In this document: positions 34,200-46,719 of the stretch, piece by piece
Layout of the letters: every line of letters starts with the position of its first letter
Numbering within the stretch: position 1 is the first letter of the stretch
Origin: Bilabrum cf. latius
Lineage: Eukaryota; Bigyra: Bicosoecida; Bigyra; Bicosoecida
Direction of reading: 5' to 3'
NCBI GenBank assembly: GCA_965178125.1
Contig: OZ237747.1
Coordinates: 930,001-994,000 of the forward strand
DNA length: 64,000 bases
Position numbers and translations under genes: made by a program
Notes under the pieces: generated by a model
Told to the model about the DNA's origin: nothing
What the model saw: the letters and a program-made list of their open reading frames with translations, nothing else
Database searches by the model: none

Positions 34200-35838
34200 A
34201 TGCAGGGCACTGCAAGCCCTCCGGAGGATCGGAGGATTTTAGCTTCAGAGATTAGATAGAGCTGGGCTAACCTTGGACTCCAGCTTCGATGGATCGATTC
34301 GAACTTTATCATTGATCCCCATGACTCCATGCAGGCTGTATTCGTCCTTGCTGCAGAGGCGCAGAGAGGGACGGGGCCAGCAATACTTGCGAGATCACGG
34401 CATGCAAACGCCCTTCAGCCAAGAGCTTCGATCGTGAGTTTGCCCCCTTGTCTGAGATCAGCTTGACATGCCATGTCGATCATACCAGCGGCTGCTTTGG
34501 CACTCGCGTAGCACTCTTGCAGGAGGGTGTAGCAAGCCGCTGTTCAGTTCGCTTCTGCAATCGCTGCGGGCAAGGTCGATGTGGCCGAGCAGCAGCTGTA
34601 CGAGAATGCCGCTCTTCTGGCTGGGTGGAGCGGTTGTGGCGTCTTGCTTCGGGTGCAAGTGCGCTTGACTGCACCGAATGGCGATGTGTGTCGGTTGATA
34701 GTGAGAAACAAGCTGTAGACTGAGTGGATCGCTTTCCGTTGCATAGATTGGCTCCATCCGTATGTTGTGGAATGTGATATCCATGCACTCAGGTACACTC
34801 ATGTCTGGAATGCATCGTGGCATGCGACTGTGTTGGGCTGCTCGGCAAGCTGCTTCGACATCCATCGGCAGTTGCACACGTGAGGCATTTGTAACTGGCT
34901 GCCGTCCGACCAATATCCTAGGTTTGATCCGTGCTCCATTGAATCACGATGAGTGTTGGATTTGTTCTTGGTGCTTTTCGCAGCCGCTGGAATGGATCCT
35001 TGCATTCAGCATGCGACCGGTGGCCTGCTTCAGCCTGGAGTGCGCTTGGCATCTTCTGCTTGCGGGAGCTGGAAACGATCCGTGGCAGAAGATCGACTGG
35101 GAGAGATCATTCAGGGAGCGCAAGACGCCTTCGAATCCTTGGTATGTGGCAGGGCATGATGCAGGATACTCTGTGTTGAATCCTTGTGGAGCTGCCTTGC
35201 TGCTTCGTTGGGGCCAAGATCAATGGAGGCAGGCAGTGGATAAGTTCCCTGGGACTAAAACGTGGTCCAATGCCATATACTCTGGCATTTTTGGGCGAAT
35301 TTATCGTGCTGATCACGTTGGATTGAAACGCAAGGAGTTTCGTGAACGTGGCATGGGGCATTTGCTCGCTGCATTGACCAAGAAGAACCCGCGCCACATC
35401 CTGCGGAGGCTCTTCGAGATCGCACCTGACGGCGTGCTGGATCCTGTGAAAGGCCTGGATCCTCGCCGGGCCGATGCAGTCATCCGGTGGAGGCGGGCCC
35501 ATGAGGCCCACAGGGACGCAAGCATGGTGTTCCGGGCGGCGAGCGAGGGCAGGCCCATGGAGCTGGATAAGAGGCTGAGGCTGGGCAAGCTGGCGGGTGG
35601 GCTGACCCGGGCGGGCCGTGTGGGGTCTGGTGCATGGGGAGCAGCAGCGGTGCGGCTGCTGAGTCCAATGGAGGCGGCTCGTGTGGGGGGTCATGGGAGG
35701 TGTGTGGCTGTGCTGTAGGAGGCGTGGGAGGGGCAGGCGACTGGCAGTGAGGGTGCTTGTGAAGGAAGGGGTGGGGCTGGGTCAGGGGGTGCAGCAGTGT
35801 CGAACTCGCTGATGCGGCTGGGTCAGACTACGAAATGA
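34200..35838 (+). CDS. B4: array family B protein
   Basis: join(34200..34433, 34533..34792, 34872..35838), 486 aa, fully open. Variable windows: WERSFRERKT, HDAGYSVLNPC (one residue longer), AIYSGIFGRI followed by the basic segment RADHVGLKRKEF, and LTKK. Exon 1 carries the alternative LASEIR in place of SAEQTR. Confidence 0.65.
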
Positions 35839-36162
35839 GTCGGATTTGAGTACGTATTCGATTAGGAAGCTGTTCGGCCACAGGCGGCGGCAGAAAGGAG
35901 CGGCATGCGTTCCTGCTCTCATGCTGTTGCCGCGGAGTGCTGCATCCGTGCTTCGGGCCTGTGTTGAGTTAGTCTGTCGGCGGTTGCAGCCGCTGGAATC
36001 CACAACTGCAGTGCGAACAGCATCTTGAGCACGTGAGAGAGGTTGCAGTCCGTTTGCGGGATGTACGCTTGTTGATTTCATTCGGTAGAAGCAGCAAGAT
36101 GTTATGTAGCGCGGACCAGCCAGCAGCAGCCTGCTTGGTGGTGCCGCAGCCAAGACGCCAGG

Positions 36163-37011
36163 ATGCCCGTGGAAAGGTCGGTTGCGATGGATTCAGAATC
36201 AGTTGCAACGGACGGCAGCGCTGGTGGTGGCAGTCAGCCGTCTGGTCTGCTTGTCAAGCGGGCCAGAGAGGCCACGGCTGCAGGTGAGGCGGAGGGTGGC
36301 AGTGGCGCGGCGCAGTCCGCAGGGACGCCCTTGGGCAATTCACTGACGCGACTCACAGCACGGTCGTTCCCCGAGACTGGTAGTGGATCCGTCGGTGCTC
36401 ATCTGCAGGATCCGCGAGCATTGATGGATTTGGGCGAGTCGGCGCGATCCAGCGGTGCAAGGAGTGCTGGCCTGCCTCAGTTGGAGGAGCAGCCGCCGCC
36501 CAAACGGGGACGCATCGACTCAGCGAAGAGTGGTTTGTGTTTTGCGGCGAACCTCCGCCGTCCACGGCCAGCCATCGGATTGCAGTACGGCGGCAGTGAG
36601 GCAGCAAGCTCAGCCATGCAGCTCTAGGTGCGGAAAGCCTTGGACCGCCAAGTCCACCGGAAGGCAGCTCAACTGCGCAGTCATGGGGAGCAGTCGTCTG
36701 GTCCTGCCAGGGGGCATGTGGAGTCGCCACACAGCCTCTTTGCGAGCCATGAGCAAGGTGCAGGCATGAGGCCGTCAGATGGCGGAGCATCAGGCAGCTC
36801 ATCATCTGCACGGCCACGCCACAGTGAAGGGAAGCAAGCAGGCGCCAGCAGCCCGGCATCTAGGCCTGGGCGCTCTCGAATGGGATCGTCTTGCGGTGCT
36901 GGGCGTGACCGGGCGGACGGGGCCTCGGATCTTGGAAGTGGATACCTGGACGATGCAGAGGGGGGCACGAGTGGCCAAAGTGGGATGGAGTCGGGCGATG
37001 AGGATCTGTGA
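36163..37011 (+). CDS. A5: A-family protein with an intermediate 5' end
   Basis: From the ATG at 36163 the frame gives 282 aa, with TAG at 36625 and TGA at 37009-37011. It keeps about 100 bp more of the C-A junction than A2 or A3 (from the TTCATTCGGTAG of the C end), so it records a separate, smaller deletion. The internal Met used by A2 is Thr here, so this copy would need the upstream ATG. Confidence 0.55.
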
Positions 37012-37349
37012 CCTTGGGTGCACACGGCTCGTAATGCTCGAAGTGCCCCGCCTGGCTCCATTGGCGCCTGCGTCCGTAGCATCGCGCCCGACTTGCCTGT
37101 GACTGTCGATCCTTCTGTTGACGGCATCTGGATGGAGGAAACGCTTACTCTCCTAGTCTGTCCACCCGTCTTTCGATTTCTCCCTGCCAGTGGGTGCCAC
37201 CACCCCAGTGCTAGTGGTTCTTCTTCCTCCTCCACCTTGTCCACCCGTCTTCCCCCATCGCCTTCATATCTGCCACGCCCACGACTTGATGGCTCATCCG
37301 AGCTCTCTGTCCAGTGCGCCACCTCAGCGGCTCTGCCTTGCACTCGGAG

Positions 37350-38988
37350 ATGCAGGGCACTGCAAGCCCTCCCGAGGATCGGAGGATTTCAGCGGAGCAG
37401 ACTAGATAGAGCTGGGCTAACCTTGGACTCCAGCTTCGATGGATCGATTCGTACTTTATCATTGATCCCCATGACTCCATGCAGGCTGTATTCGTCCTTG
37501 CTGCAGAGGCGCAGAGAGGGACAGGGCAAGCAATACTTGCGAGATCACGGCATGCAAACGCCCTTCAGCCAAGAGCTTCGATCGTGAGTTTGCCCCCTTG
37601 TCTGAGATCAGCTTGACATGCCATGTCGATCATACCAGCGGTTGCTTTCGTACTCGCGTAGCACTCTTGCAGGAGGGTGTAGCAAGCCGCTGTTCAGTTC
37701 GCTTCTGCAATCGCTGCGGGCAAGGTCGATGTGGCCGAGCAGCAGCTGTACGAGAATGCCGCTCTTCTGGCTGGGTGGAGCGGTTGTGGCGTCTTGCTTC
37801 GGGTGCAAGTGCGCTTGACTGCACCGAATGGCGATGTGTGTAGCTTGATAGTGAGAAACAAGCTGTAGACTGAGTGGATCGCTTTCCGTTGCATAGATTG
37901 GCTGCATCCGTATGTTGTGGAATGTGATACCCATGCACTCAGGTACACTCATGTCTGGAATGCATCGTGGCATGCGGCAGTGTTGGGCTGCTCGGCAAGC
38001 TGCTTCGACATCCATCGGCAGTTGCACACGTGAGGCATTTGTAACTGGCTGCCGTCCGACCAATATCCTAGGGTTGATCCGTGCTCCATTGAATTACGAT
38101 GAGTGTTGGATTTGTTCTTGGTGCTTTTCGCAGCCGCTGGAATGGGCCCTTGCATTCAGCATGCGACCGGTGGCCTGCTTCAGCCTGGAGTGCGCTTGGC
38201 ATCTTCTGCTTGCGGGAGCTGGAAACGATCCGTGGCAGAAGATCGACTGGGAGAGATCATTCAGGGAGCGCAAGACGCCTTCGAATCCTTGGTATGTGGC
38301 AGGGTTTGATGCAGGATACTCTGTGTTGAATCCTTGTGGAGCTGCCTTGCTGCTGCGTTGGGGCCAAGATCAATGGAGGCAGGCAGTGGATAAGTTCCCT
38401 GGGACTGACACATGGACGTTTGCTTTGTCACGTGGACTCTCCGGACGGATCGATCGTGCTGATCACGTTGGATTGAAACGCAAGGAGTTTCGTGAACGTG
38501 GCATGGGGCATTTGCTCGCTGCAAGGATCAAGGACAACCCGCGCCACATCCTGCGGAGGCTCTTCGAGATCGCACCTGACGGCGTGCTGGATCCTGTGAA
38601 AGGCCTGGACCCTCGCCGGGCCGATGCAGTCATCCGATGGAGGCGGGCCCATGAAGCCCACAGGGACGCAAGCATGGTGTTCCGGGCGGCGAGCGAGGGC
38701 AGGCCCATGGAGCTGGAGAAGAGGCTGAGGCTGGGCAAGCTGGCGGGTGGGCTGACCCGGACGGGCCGTGTGGGGTCTGGTGCATGGGGAGCAGCAGCGG
38801 TGCGGCTGCTGAGTCCAATGGAGGCGGCTCGTGTGGGGGGTCATGGGAGGTGTGTGGCTGTGCTGTAGGAGGCGTGGGAGGGGCAGGCGACTGGCAGTGA
38901 GGGTGCTTGTGAAGGAAGGGGTGGGGCTGGGTCAGGGGGTGCAGCAGTGTCGAACTCGCTGATGCGGCTGGGTCAGACTACGAAATGA
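37350..38988 (+). CDS. B5: array family B protein
   Basis: join(37350..37583, 37683..37942, 38022..38988), 486 aa, fully open. Variable windows: WERSFRERKT, FDAGYSVLNPC, a unique TFALSRGLSGRI joined to the basic RADHVGLKRKEF, and RIKD. It is the only copy with TDTWTF instead of TDTWSN or TKTWSN. Confidence 0.65.
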
Positions 38989-39246
38989 GTCGGATTTGAG
39001 TGCGTATTCGATTAGGAAGCTGTTCAGCCTCAGGCGGTGGCAGAAAGGAGCGGCATGCGTTCCTGCCCGCATGTTGTTGCCGCGGAGTGCTGCATCCGTG
39101 CTTCGGGCCTGTGTTGAGTTAGTCTGTCGGCGGTTGCAGCCGCTGGAATCCACAACTGCAGTGCGAACAGCATCTTGAGCACGTGAGAGAGGTTGCAGTC
39201 CGTTTGCGGGATGTACGCTTGTTGACTTCGTTCAGAATCAGTTGCA

Positions 39247-40051
39247 ATGGACGGCAGCGCTGGTGGTGGCAGTCAGCCGTCTGGTCTGCTTGTCAAGCGG
39301 GCCAGAGAGGCCACGGCTGCAGGTGAGGCGGAGAGTGGCAGTGGCGCGGCGCAGTCCGCAGGGACGCCCTGGGGCAATTCACTGACGCGACTCACAGTAC
39401 GGTCGTTCCCCGAGACTGGTAGTGGATCCGTCGGTGCTCATCTGCAGGATCCGCGAGCATTGATGGATTCGGGCGAGTCGGCGCGATCCAGCGGTGCAGG
39501 GAGCGCTGGCCTGCCTCAGTTGGGAGGAGCAGCCGCTGCCCAAACGGGGACGCATCGACTCAGCGAAGAGTGGATTGTGTTTTGCGGCGAACCTCCGGCG
39601 TCCACGGCCAGCCATCGGATTGCAGTACGGCGGCAATGAGGCAGCAAGCTCAGCCATGCAGCTCTAGGTGCGGGAAGCCTTGGACCTCCAAGTCCACCGG
39701 AAGGCAGCTCAACTGCGCAGTCATGGGGAGCAGTCGTCTGGTCCTGCCAGGGGGCATGTGGAGTCGCCACACAGCCTCTTTGCGAGCCATGAGCAAGGTG
39801 CAGGCATGAGGCCGTCAGATGGCGGAGCATCAGGCAGCTCATCATCTGCACGGCCACGCCACAGTGAAGGGAAGCAAGCAGGCGCCAGCAGCCCGGCATC
39901 TAGGCCTGGGCGCTCTCGAATGGGATCATCTCGCGGTACTGGGCGTGACCGGGCGGACGGGGCCTCGGATCTTGGAAGTGGCTACCTGGACGATGCAGAG
40001 GGGGGCACGAGTGGCCAAAGTGGGATGGAGTCGGGCGATGAGGATCTGTGA
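39247..40051 (+). pseudogene. A6: frameshifted A copy
   Basis: A one-base insertion (TTGGGAGG for TTGGAGG near 39522) shifts the frame to a TGA at 39637-39639 after 130 codons. The downstream half is otherwise intact to 40051, with the usual TAG at 39665-39667. Confidence 0.75.
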
Positions 40052-40380
40052 CCTTGGGTGCACACGGCTCGTAATGCTCGAAGTGCCTTGCCTGGCTCCA
40101 TTGGCGCTTGCGTCTGTAGCATCGCGCCCGACTTGCCTGTGACTGTCGATCCTTCTGTTGACGGCATCTGGATGGAGGAAACGCTTACTCTCTTAGTCTG
40201 TCCACCCGTCTCCCGATTTCTCCCTGCCAGTGGGTGCCACCACCCCAGTGCAAGTGGTGCTTCTTCCTCCTCCACTTTGTCCACCCGGCTTCCCCCATCG
40301 CCTTCATCGCCCACGACTTGATGGCTCATCCGAGCTCCCTGTCCAGTGCGCCACCTCAGCGGCTCTGCCTTTGCTCTGAG

Positions 40381-42019
40381 ATGCAGGGCACTGCAAGCCC
40401 TCCGGAGGATCGGAGGATTTCAGCGGAGCAGACTAGATAGAGCTGGGCTAACCTTGGACTCCAGCTTCGATGGATCGATTCGTACTTTATCATTGATCCC
40501 CATGACTCCATGCAGGCTGTATTCGTCCTTGCTGCAGAGGCGCAGAGAGGGACAGGGTCAGCAATACTTGCGAGATCACGGCATGCAAACGCCTTTCAGC
40601 CAAGAGCTTCGATCGTGAGTTTGCCCCCTTGTCTGAGATCAGCTTGACATGCCATGCCGATGATACCAGCGGCTGCTTTGGCACTCGCGTAGCACTCTTG
40701 CAGGAGGGTGTAGCAAGCCGCCGTTCAGTTCGCTTCTGCAATCGCTGCGGGCAAGGTCGATGTGGCCGAGCAGCAGCTGGACGAGAATGCCGCTCTTCTG
40801 GCTGGGTGGAGCGGTTGTGGCGTCTTGCTTCGGGTGCAAGTGCGCTTGACTGCACCGAATGGCGATGTGTGTAGGTTGATAGTGAGCATCACGCTGTAGA
40901 CTGAGTGGATCGCTTTCGGATGCATAGATTGGCTGCATCCGTATGTTGTGGAATGTGATATCCATGCACTCAGGTACACTCATGTCTGGAATGCATCGTG
41001 GCATGCGACTGTGTTGGGCTGCTCGGCAAGCTGCTTCGACATCCATCGGCAGTTGCACACGTGAGGCATTTGTAACTGGCTGCCGTCCGACCAATATCCT
41101 AGGGTTGATCCGTGCTCCATTGAATTACGATGAGTATTGGATTTGTTCTTGGTGCTTTTCGCAGCCGCTGGAATGGGCCCTTGCATTCAGCATGCGACCG
41201 GTGGCCTGCTTCAGGCTGGAGTGCGCTTGGCATCTTCTGCTTGCGGGAGCTGGAAACGATCCGTGGCAGAAGATCGACTGGTGGAGAGCTCTCAGTGAGC
41301 CGGATAAGCCTTCGAATCCTTGGTATGTGGCAGGGCATGATGCGGGATACTTTGTGTTGAATCCTTGTGGAGCTGCCTTGCTGCTGCGTTGGGGCCAAGA
41401 TCAATGGAGGCAGGCAGTGGATAAGTTCCCTGGGACCAAAACGTGGTCCAATGCTATATACTCTGGCATTTTTGAACGGATCGATCGTGCTGATCACGTC
41501 GGATTGAAACGCAAGGAGTTTCGTGAACGTGGCATGGGGCATTTGCTCGCTGCATTGACCAAGAAGAACCCTCGCCACATCCTGCGGAGGCTCTTCGAGA
41601 TCGCACCTGACGGCGTGCTGGATCCTGTGAAAGGCCTGGATCCTCGCCGGGCCGATGCAGTCATCCGCTGGAGGCGGGCCCATGAGGCCCACAGGGACGC
41701 AAGCATGGTGTTCCGGGCGGCGAGCGAGGGCAGGCCCATGGAGCTGGATAAGAGGCTGAGGCTGGGCAAGCTGGCGGGTGGGCTGACCCGGGCGGGCCGT
41801 GTGGGGTCTGGTGCATGGGGAGCAGCAGCGGTGCGGCTGCTGAGTCCAATGGAGGCGGCTCGTGTGGGGGGTCATGGGAGGTGTGTGGCTGTGCTGTAGG
41901 AGGCGTGGGAGGGGCAGGCGACTGGCAGTGAGGGTGCTTGTGAAGGCAGGGGTGAGGCTGGGTCAGGGGGTGCAGCAGTGTCGAACTCGCTGATGCGGCT
42001 GGGTCAGACTACGAAATGA
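40381..42019 (+). CDS. B6: array family B protein
   Basis: join(40381..40614, 40714..40973, 41053..42019), 486 aa, fully open. Variable windows: WWRALSEPDK, HDAGYFVLNPC (a hybrid of the two window-two types), AIYSGIFERI with RADHVGLKRKEF, and LTKK. The spacer just upstream has compensating -8 and -1 indels. Confidence 0.65.
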
Positions 42020-42699
42020 GTCGGATTTGAGACTCAAATTTTGAGTGCGTATTCGATTAGGAAGCTGTTCGGCCACAGGCGGCGGCAGAAAGGAGCGGCA
42101 TGCGTTCCTGCCCGCATGCTGTTGCCGCGGAGTGCTGCATCCGTACTTCGGGTCTGTGTTCGAACCCCCTGTGCTGAAAAGGAAAGGAAAGGAATTCTGA
42201 CGAGTTGTCCCTGCCCTGTCCTTGGCCGGCGGTGGTTACAACCGCTGAAATCGATAACCGCAGTGCGAACAGCATCTTGAGCACGTGAGAGAGATTGCAG
42301 TCCATTTGCGGGATGCAAGTGTAATGCTTGTATTGATCATTACCAGGCAACCCTCATTTGTCCCTTGGAGTGCTAGTTGTTAGTCCTTGCGCCCCCTTCG
42401 TTCGGCGGGCAAGGGAGCGATTTGGTCGACATTGCTTACGGTAGGCCGCAACTCGACCATAGGTAGATCGCTCGCGCGTCATTTGTACCAAGTATTGGAT
42501 CATTTGGCAGTATCGGCTTGCAATTCTTGCCAGCCTGCTCTACCGGCTCAATCTTCGGGCTGGTAGCGCTGTACAACCAGCAGTGTCGACTGCCCCGCTA
42601 ATCGTTCTATTTTGCGGCCTCAGCCCTCTCTGCTTCGGAAGCTATTATGATGTTGGTTGAGTGTCCTTTCGTATTGATCGCAGGGCGGAGTTTTAGCTG
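42020..42699. other. B6-C2 spacer, likely CA promoter region
   Basis: This is the B downstream region, then sequence found only upstream of C2 and C3. A short frame encoding SAYSIRKLF and onward recurs after every B gene, but it carries a frameshifting indel here (GGAAA unit number), so I do not call it. It should hold the CA promoter. Confidence 0.5.
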
Positions 42700-43761
42700 A
42701 TGCTCCGCATGCTTCGTATCGCTGTGCTGGCCTTGGTCGCAGCTTGCGCTGCTAGGAGGACGGTAGCCCAAGGATCTGGCCCAGTGGTTCGCAGTGTCCC
42801 AGCTTACCTCTTTCTTGCAGATGTCGACGTGCTGCCCTAGTCCTTCTTGCAGGAGAGCTCGGAGGCTCATCGTCCTTTCAGGGTCGTCACGGCCCGTCCG
42901 CAGGCAAGGCCGCACGGGGCCTCACTGGTGCTGTGGTCGCGGCCCCCGGACCCAGAGCAAGCCCAAGCTCGCACCGATGAAGGAGAAGGATCGGTAGGTT
43001 CTATGGGTGGGATGAATACTTCACCATCTGGTGCGCGCCCCGGTGAGGTTCCTCTTGCCTCGCCCGGGGAAGGGCACGTGCCGTTGTTCCACGGGGCCTA
43101 CCCTGAAGCATGGGTACATGCGATGTTCCAGAGATTCGGACCGATACTGGGGTATTCCATGAACGTGGGTCGGTCGGTGGCGGCTATAATGTTTCTCAAC
43201 CAGGCATCTGCGTGGGCGGCACTTCATGCACTTGCAAGCATTCCTGGATAGCCACTGGGTCAAGTGCTGCTGGCCCAGGGCGCCGGGGGGCAATCAGGCC
43301 CGGGGACGGCTGCACTTGGCCGCATCATACCCGAAGCAGTATACACGTGGCTAGGAGATGGAGAAATACATGGGCAAGAGTACGTGTTCATGAAGATTGG
43401 CTTGGAAGAGTCGGGCGCCGGTGCGATCCATGTTTCTGACAACCCTCTACAGCTGGATCTCGTGGGGCAAATGTTCGAAGCAGCCGCAACGTCGCAGCCA
43501 TCAGGGATGGTGTTCTAGAGGTGCCGCGGCCCGCCCAAGGGAGGCGCATGCGACGCAAGCGTGTTCTCTCTGTCAACGCTCCCGGCGGGTCAAGCCAGAC
43601 CTGGCATTCAGTGCGAGCTACATCGAGTGGCTGCAGGTGAGGCCAGCACAAGCTCGATGGAAGTAGAAATGGGCAGCATCAAAGGGATGGGCTCAACGGC
43701 GGCGGGGGCCGCCCAGACGGCTATGGGAGCAGGCTCATCATCATCACCATCATCATCGTCA

Positions 43762-43793
<32 letters not shown>

Positions 43794-46223
43794 GTCATCG
43801 TCGTCGTCGTCTGCACCTGCCGGGTCGTCAGACATGTGCTTTCAGGTGCATGCGCGGTCATCGCAGGCGATGGTATCGATCGAGAACAGCGTGAAACGGC
43901 GCTAGTATAGTATTTGGGGAGATGCCGTCGAGACTAATACTCAGGTGGGAGTTGAATACTCAGGTGGGAGTTGAATGCCATAAGCAGCAGCGGCGACAAG
44001 CGGAGCAAGCAGCAAGCGGCGCGGCAGCAAGTCAGCCTGCGCCAACGTTCTCGTTCCAAGTGGCTGGGGAGCTCATGTGCTTGCGCAATCCATTGCATGT
44101 CACCTCTGTGATCGGCTGGGCGTCATGGAGGGCAGAGCTGGGCGATGCAGTTCGCCTTGCCGAGGGGAGGCACCCACACGCGCATCTTGCCAGGACAGAA
44201 GGGCTGCAGCGTGCGCTCAAAAAGCTGGACATGTCGACGTTCAAGCCGATGGCTCCTCGTGAGAACGGGAGCGCCCCTGTCATCGATGCATTGCAACAAT
44301 CGGCGTGCCGGCTATTCGTAAACCGTGTGACTGGCCCTTGCCCGTAGAATGGGTTTGAGGAGTCTTTCTCTTCTCCCGCGCCTCAGAGGTACGAGCACGC
44401 AAGCCATCTGTCGGCGGTGGCGGCTGGCTTCCGGAGGATGGGCGACAAGAAAGGCAGCACCGAGATGTTTGGGCTGGATATAGAGCAGCTCGTTGCCGAT
44501 ATTCCAGGTTTCGTGACCATGGACGTGCGTGGTAAGGGCTAGGAGATCAAGACAGCGATTGAGGAATAGATGGGACAAACAGTGAATCGACTTCGCAGGT
44601 ACTCCGTGCTGCTCGATGACAGATTCATGGCCCAGCTCCGCATCGGCGTGCTGACTGCGGCACGAGCTCGATTCAGTGCTGCGCTGACCACACCCGAAGC
44701 TTGGACGGCGTTCTGTGCGAATGCCCCCGCTAGAGAGTTTGCTGAGATTGTCCAGAATGTGTTCGACTCATTGCTTGCCGAAGCTGATGTGAAGACTATT
44801 AAGCCCAGAGATTCTCGCGCACACAATGCCGAAGGGGCAGGCGAGAATGGACCAGGGCAGCTGGAAGTCGTCGAGTGGGCTGCCCGGATCATCGCTAGAG
44901 CGACGAGTTTGGGCGTCGTGCTGGAGCGGACAGGGCAGGTGCAGCCATCGCAAGGAGGCAAACACGAACGGAGCGGTGCAGGTCCTGGTCAAGAAGCGAA
45001 ACCACTGTCGTCTGCAGCCCAAGGCACGGCTTCATCGTCGTCCTCATCATCCGCATCCTCATCGTACTCGTCGCCTTCGACCTCAGCTGCATCCTACTTA
45101 CCTTCCCCAACTGAAGCTGGTGGCGCGGTTGATTCCTCTGATGTTGGCGCTCAGGTCCAACTCCGGTTCGGTCCAGGGCCTGGGCTGCCCGATTCGCGTG
45201 TGGTCAGCTTCGTGCTTGACCGTGAGCCGAACTCTGAGCCTAAGAGTGTCAAAGTGTCAGATACAGAGCACAGGACTAGTACAGCCGATTTCATTCGGTA
45301 GAAGCAGCAAGATGTAGCGCGGATCAGCCAGCAGCAGCCTGCCTGGTGGTGCCGCAGCCAAGACGCCAGGATGCCCGTGGAAAGGTCGGTTGCGATGGAT
45401 TCAGAATCAGTTGCAATGGACGGCAGCGCTGCTGGTGGCAGTCAGCCGTCTGGTCTACTTGTCAAGCGGGCCAGAGAGGCCATGGCTGCAGGTGAGGCGG
45501 AGGGTGGCAGTGGCGCGGCGCAGTCCGCAGGGACGCCCTCGGGCAATTCATTGATGCGACTCACAGTACGGTCGTTGGCTGAGACTGGTTGTGGATCCGT
45601 CGGTGCTCATCTGCAGGATCCGCCAGCATTGGTGGATTCGGGCGAGTCGGCGCGATCCAGTGGTGCAAGGAGCGCTAGCCTGCCTCAGTTGGAGGAGCAG
45701 CCGCCGCCCAAACGGGGACGCATCGACTCAGCGAAGAGTGGTTTGTGTTTTGCGGCGAACCTCCGGCGTCCACGGCCAGCCATCGGATTGCAGTACGGCG
45801 GCAGTGAGGCAGCAAGCTCAGCCATGCAGCTCTAGGTGCGGAAAGCCTTGGACCTCCAAGTCCACCGGAAGGCAGCTCAACTGCGCAGTCATGGGGAGCA
45901 GTCGTCTGGTCCTGCCAGGGGGCATGCGGAGTCGCCACACGGCCTCTTTACGAGTCATGAGCAAGTTGCAGGCATGAGGCCGTCAGATGGCGGAGCATCA
46001 GGCAGCTCATCATCTACACGCACGGCCACGCCACAGTGAAGGGAAGCAAGCAGGCGCCAGCAGCCCGGCATCTAGGCCTGGGCGCTCTCGAATGGGATCG
46101 TCTTGCGGTGCTGGGCGTGACCGGGCGGACGGGGCCTCGGATCTTGGAAGTGGCTACCTGGACGATGCAGAGGGGGGCACGAGTGGCCAAAGTGGGATGG
46201 AGTCGGGCGATGAGGATCTGTGA
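42700..46223 (+). pseudogene. C2-A7: CA gene with a late frameshift
   Basis: It starts with the ATG and signal-peptide-like MLRMLRIAVLALVAACAA and stays open through the C part, with TAGs read as Gln and the 19-bp segment removed. In the A part a 4-bp insertion at about 46016 (ACACGCACGG for GCACGG) shifts the frame to a TGA at 46037-46039, so the acidic C-terminus is lost. Its variable window is LDIEQLVADIPGFVTMDVRG. At one position it has TAG (KG-TAG-EIK) where C1 and C3 have Lys codons. Confidence 0.65.
43939..43976 (+). repeat. 19-bp tandem duplication creating GT...AG (C2)
   Basis: Same duplication as in C1; the removable GT...AG segment is 43945-43963. Confidence 0.85.
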
Positions 46224-46373
46224 CCTTGGGTGCACACGGCTCGTAATGCTCGAAGTGCCCCGCCGTGCTCCATTGTCGCCTGCGTCTGTAGCATCGCGCC
46301 CGACTTGCCTGTGACTGTCGATCCTTCTGTTGACGGCATCTGGATGGGGGAAACGCTTACTCTCCTCGTCTGC

Positions 46374-46610
46374 CCACCCGTCTCCCGATTTCTCCCTGCC
46401 AGTGGGTGCCACCACCCCGGTGCTAGTGGTGCTGCTTCCTCCTCCACCTTTTCCACCCGTCTCCCGATTTCTCCCGGCCAGTGGGTGCCACCACCCCAGT
46501 GCAAGTGGTGCTTCTTCCTCCTCCACCTTGTCCACCCGTCTCCCGATTTCTCCCTGCCAGTGGGTGCCACCACCCCAGTGCAAGTGGTGCTTCTTCCTCC
46601 TCCACCTTGT
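46374..46610 (+). repeat. 79-bp minisatellite, three units (A7-B7 spacer)
   Basis: Units start at 46374, 46453 and 46532 with CCACCCGTCTCCCGATTT. Most other spacers have a single unit. The period is not a multiple of three. Confidence 0.9.
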
Positions 46611-46719
46611 CCACCCGTCTTCCCCCATCGCCTTCATATCTGCCAGGCCCACGACTTGATGGCTCATCCGAGCTCCCTGCCCAGTGCGCTTCCTCAGCGG
46701 CTCTGCCTTGCACTCGGAG

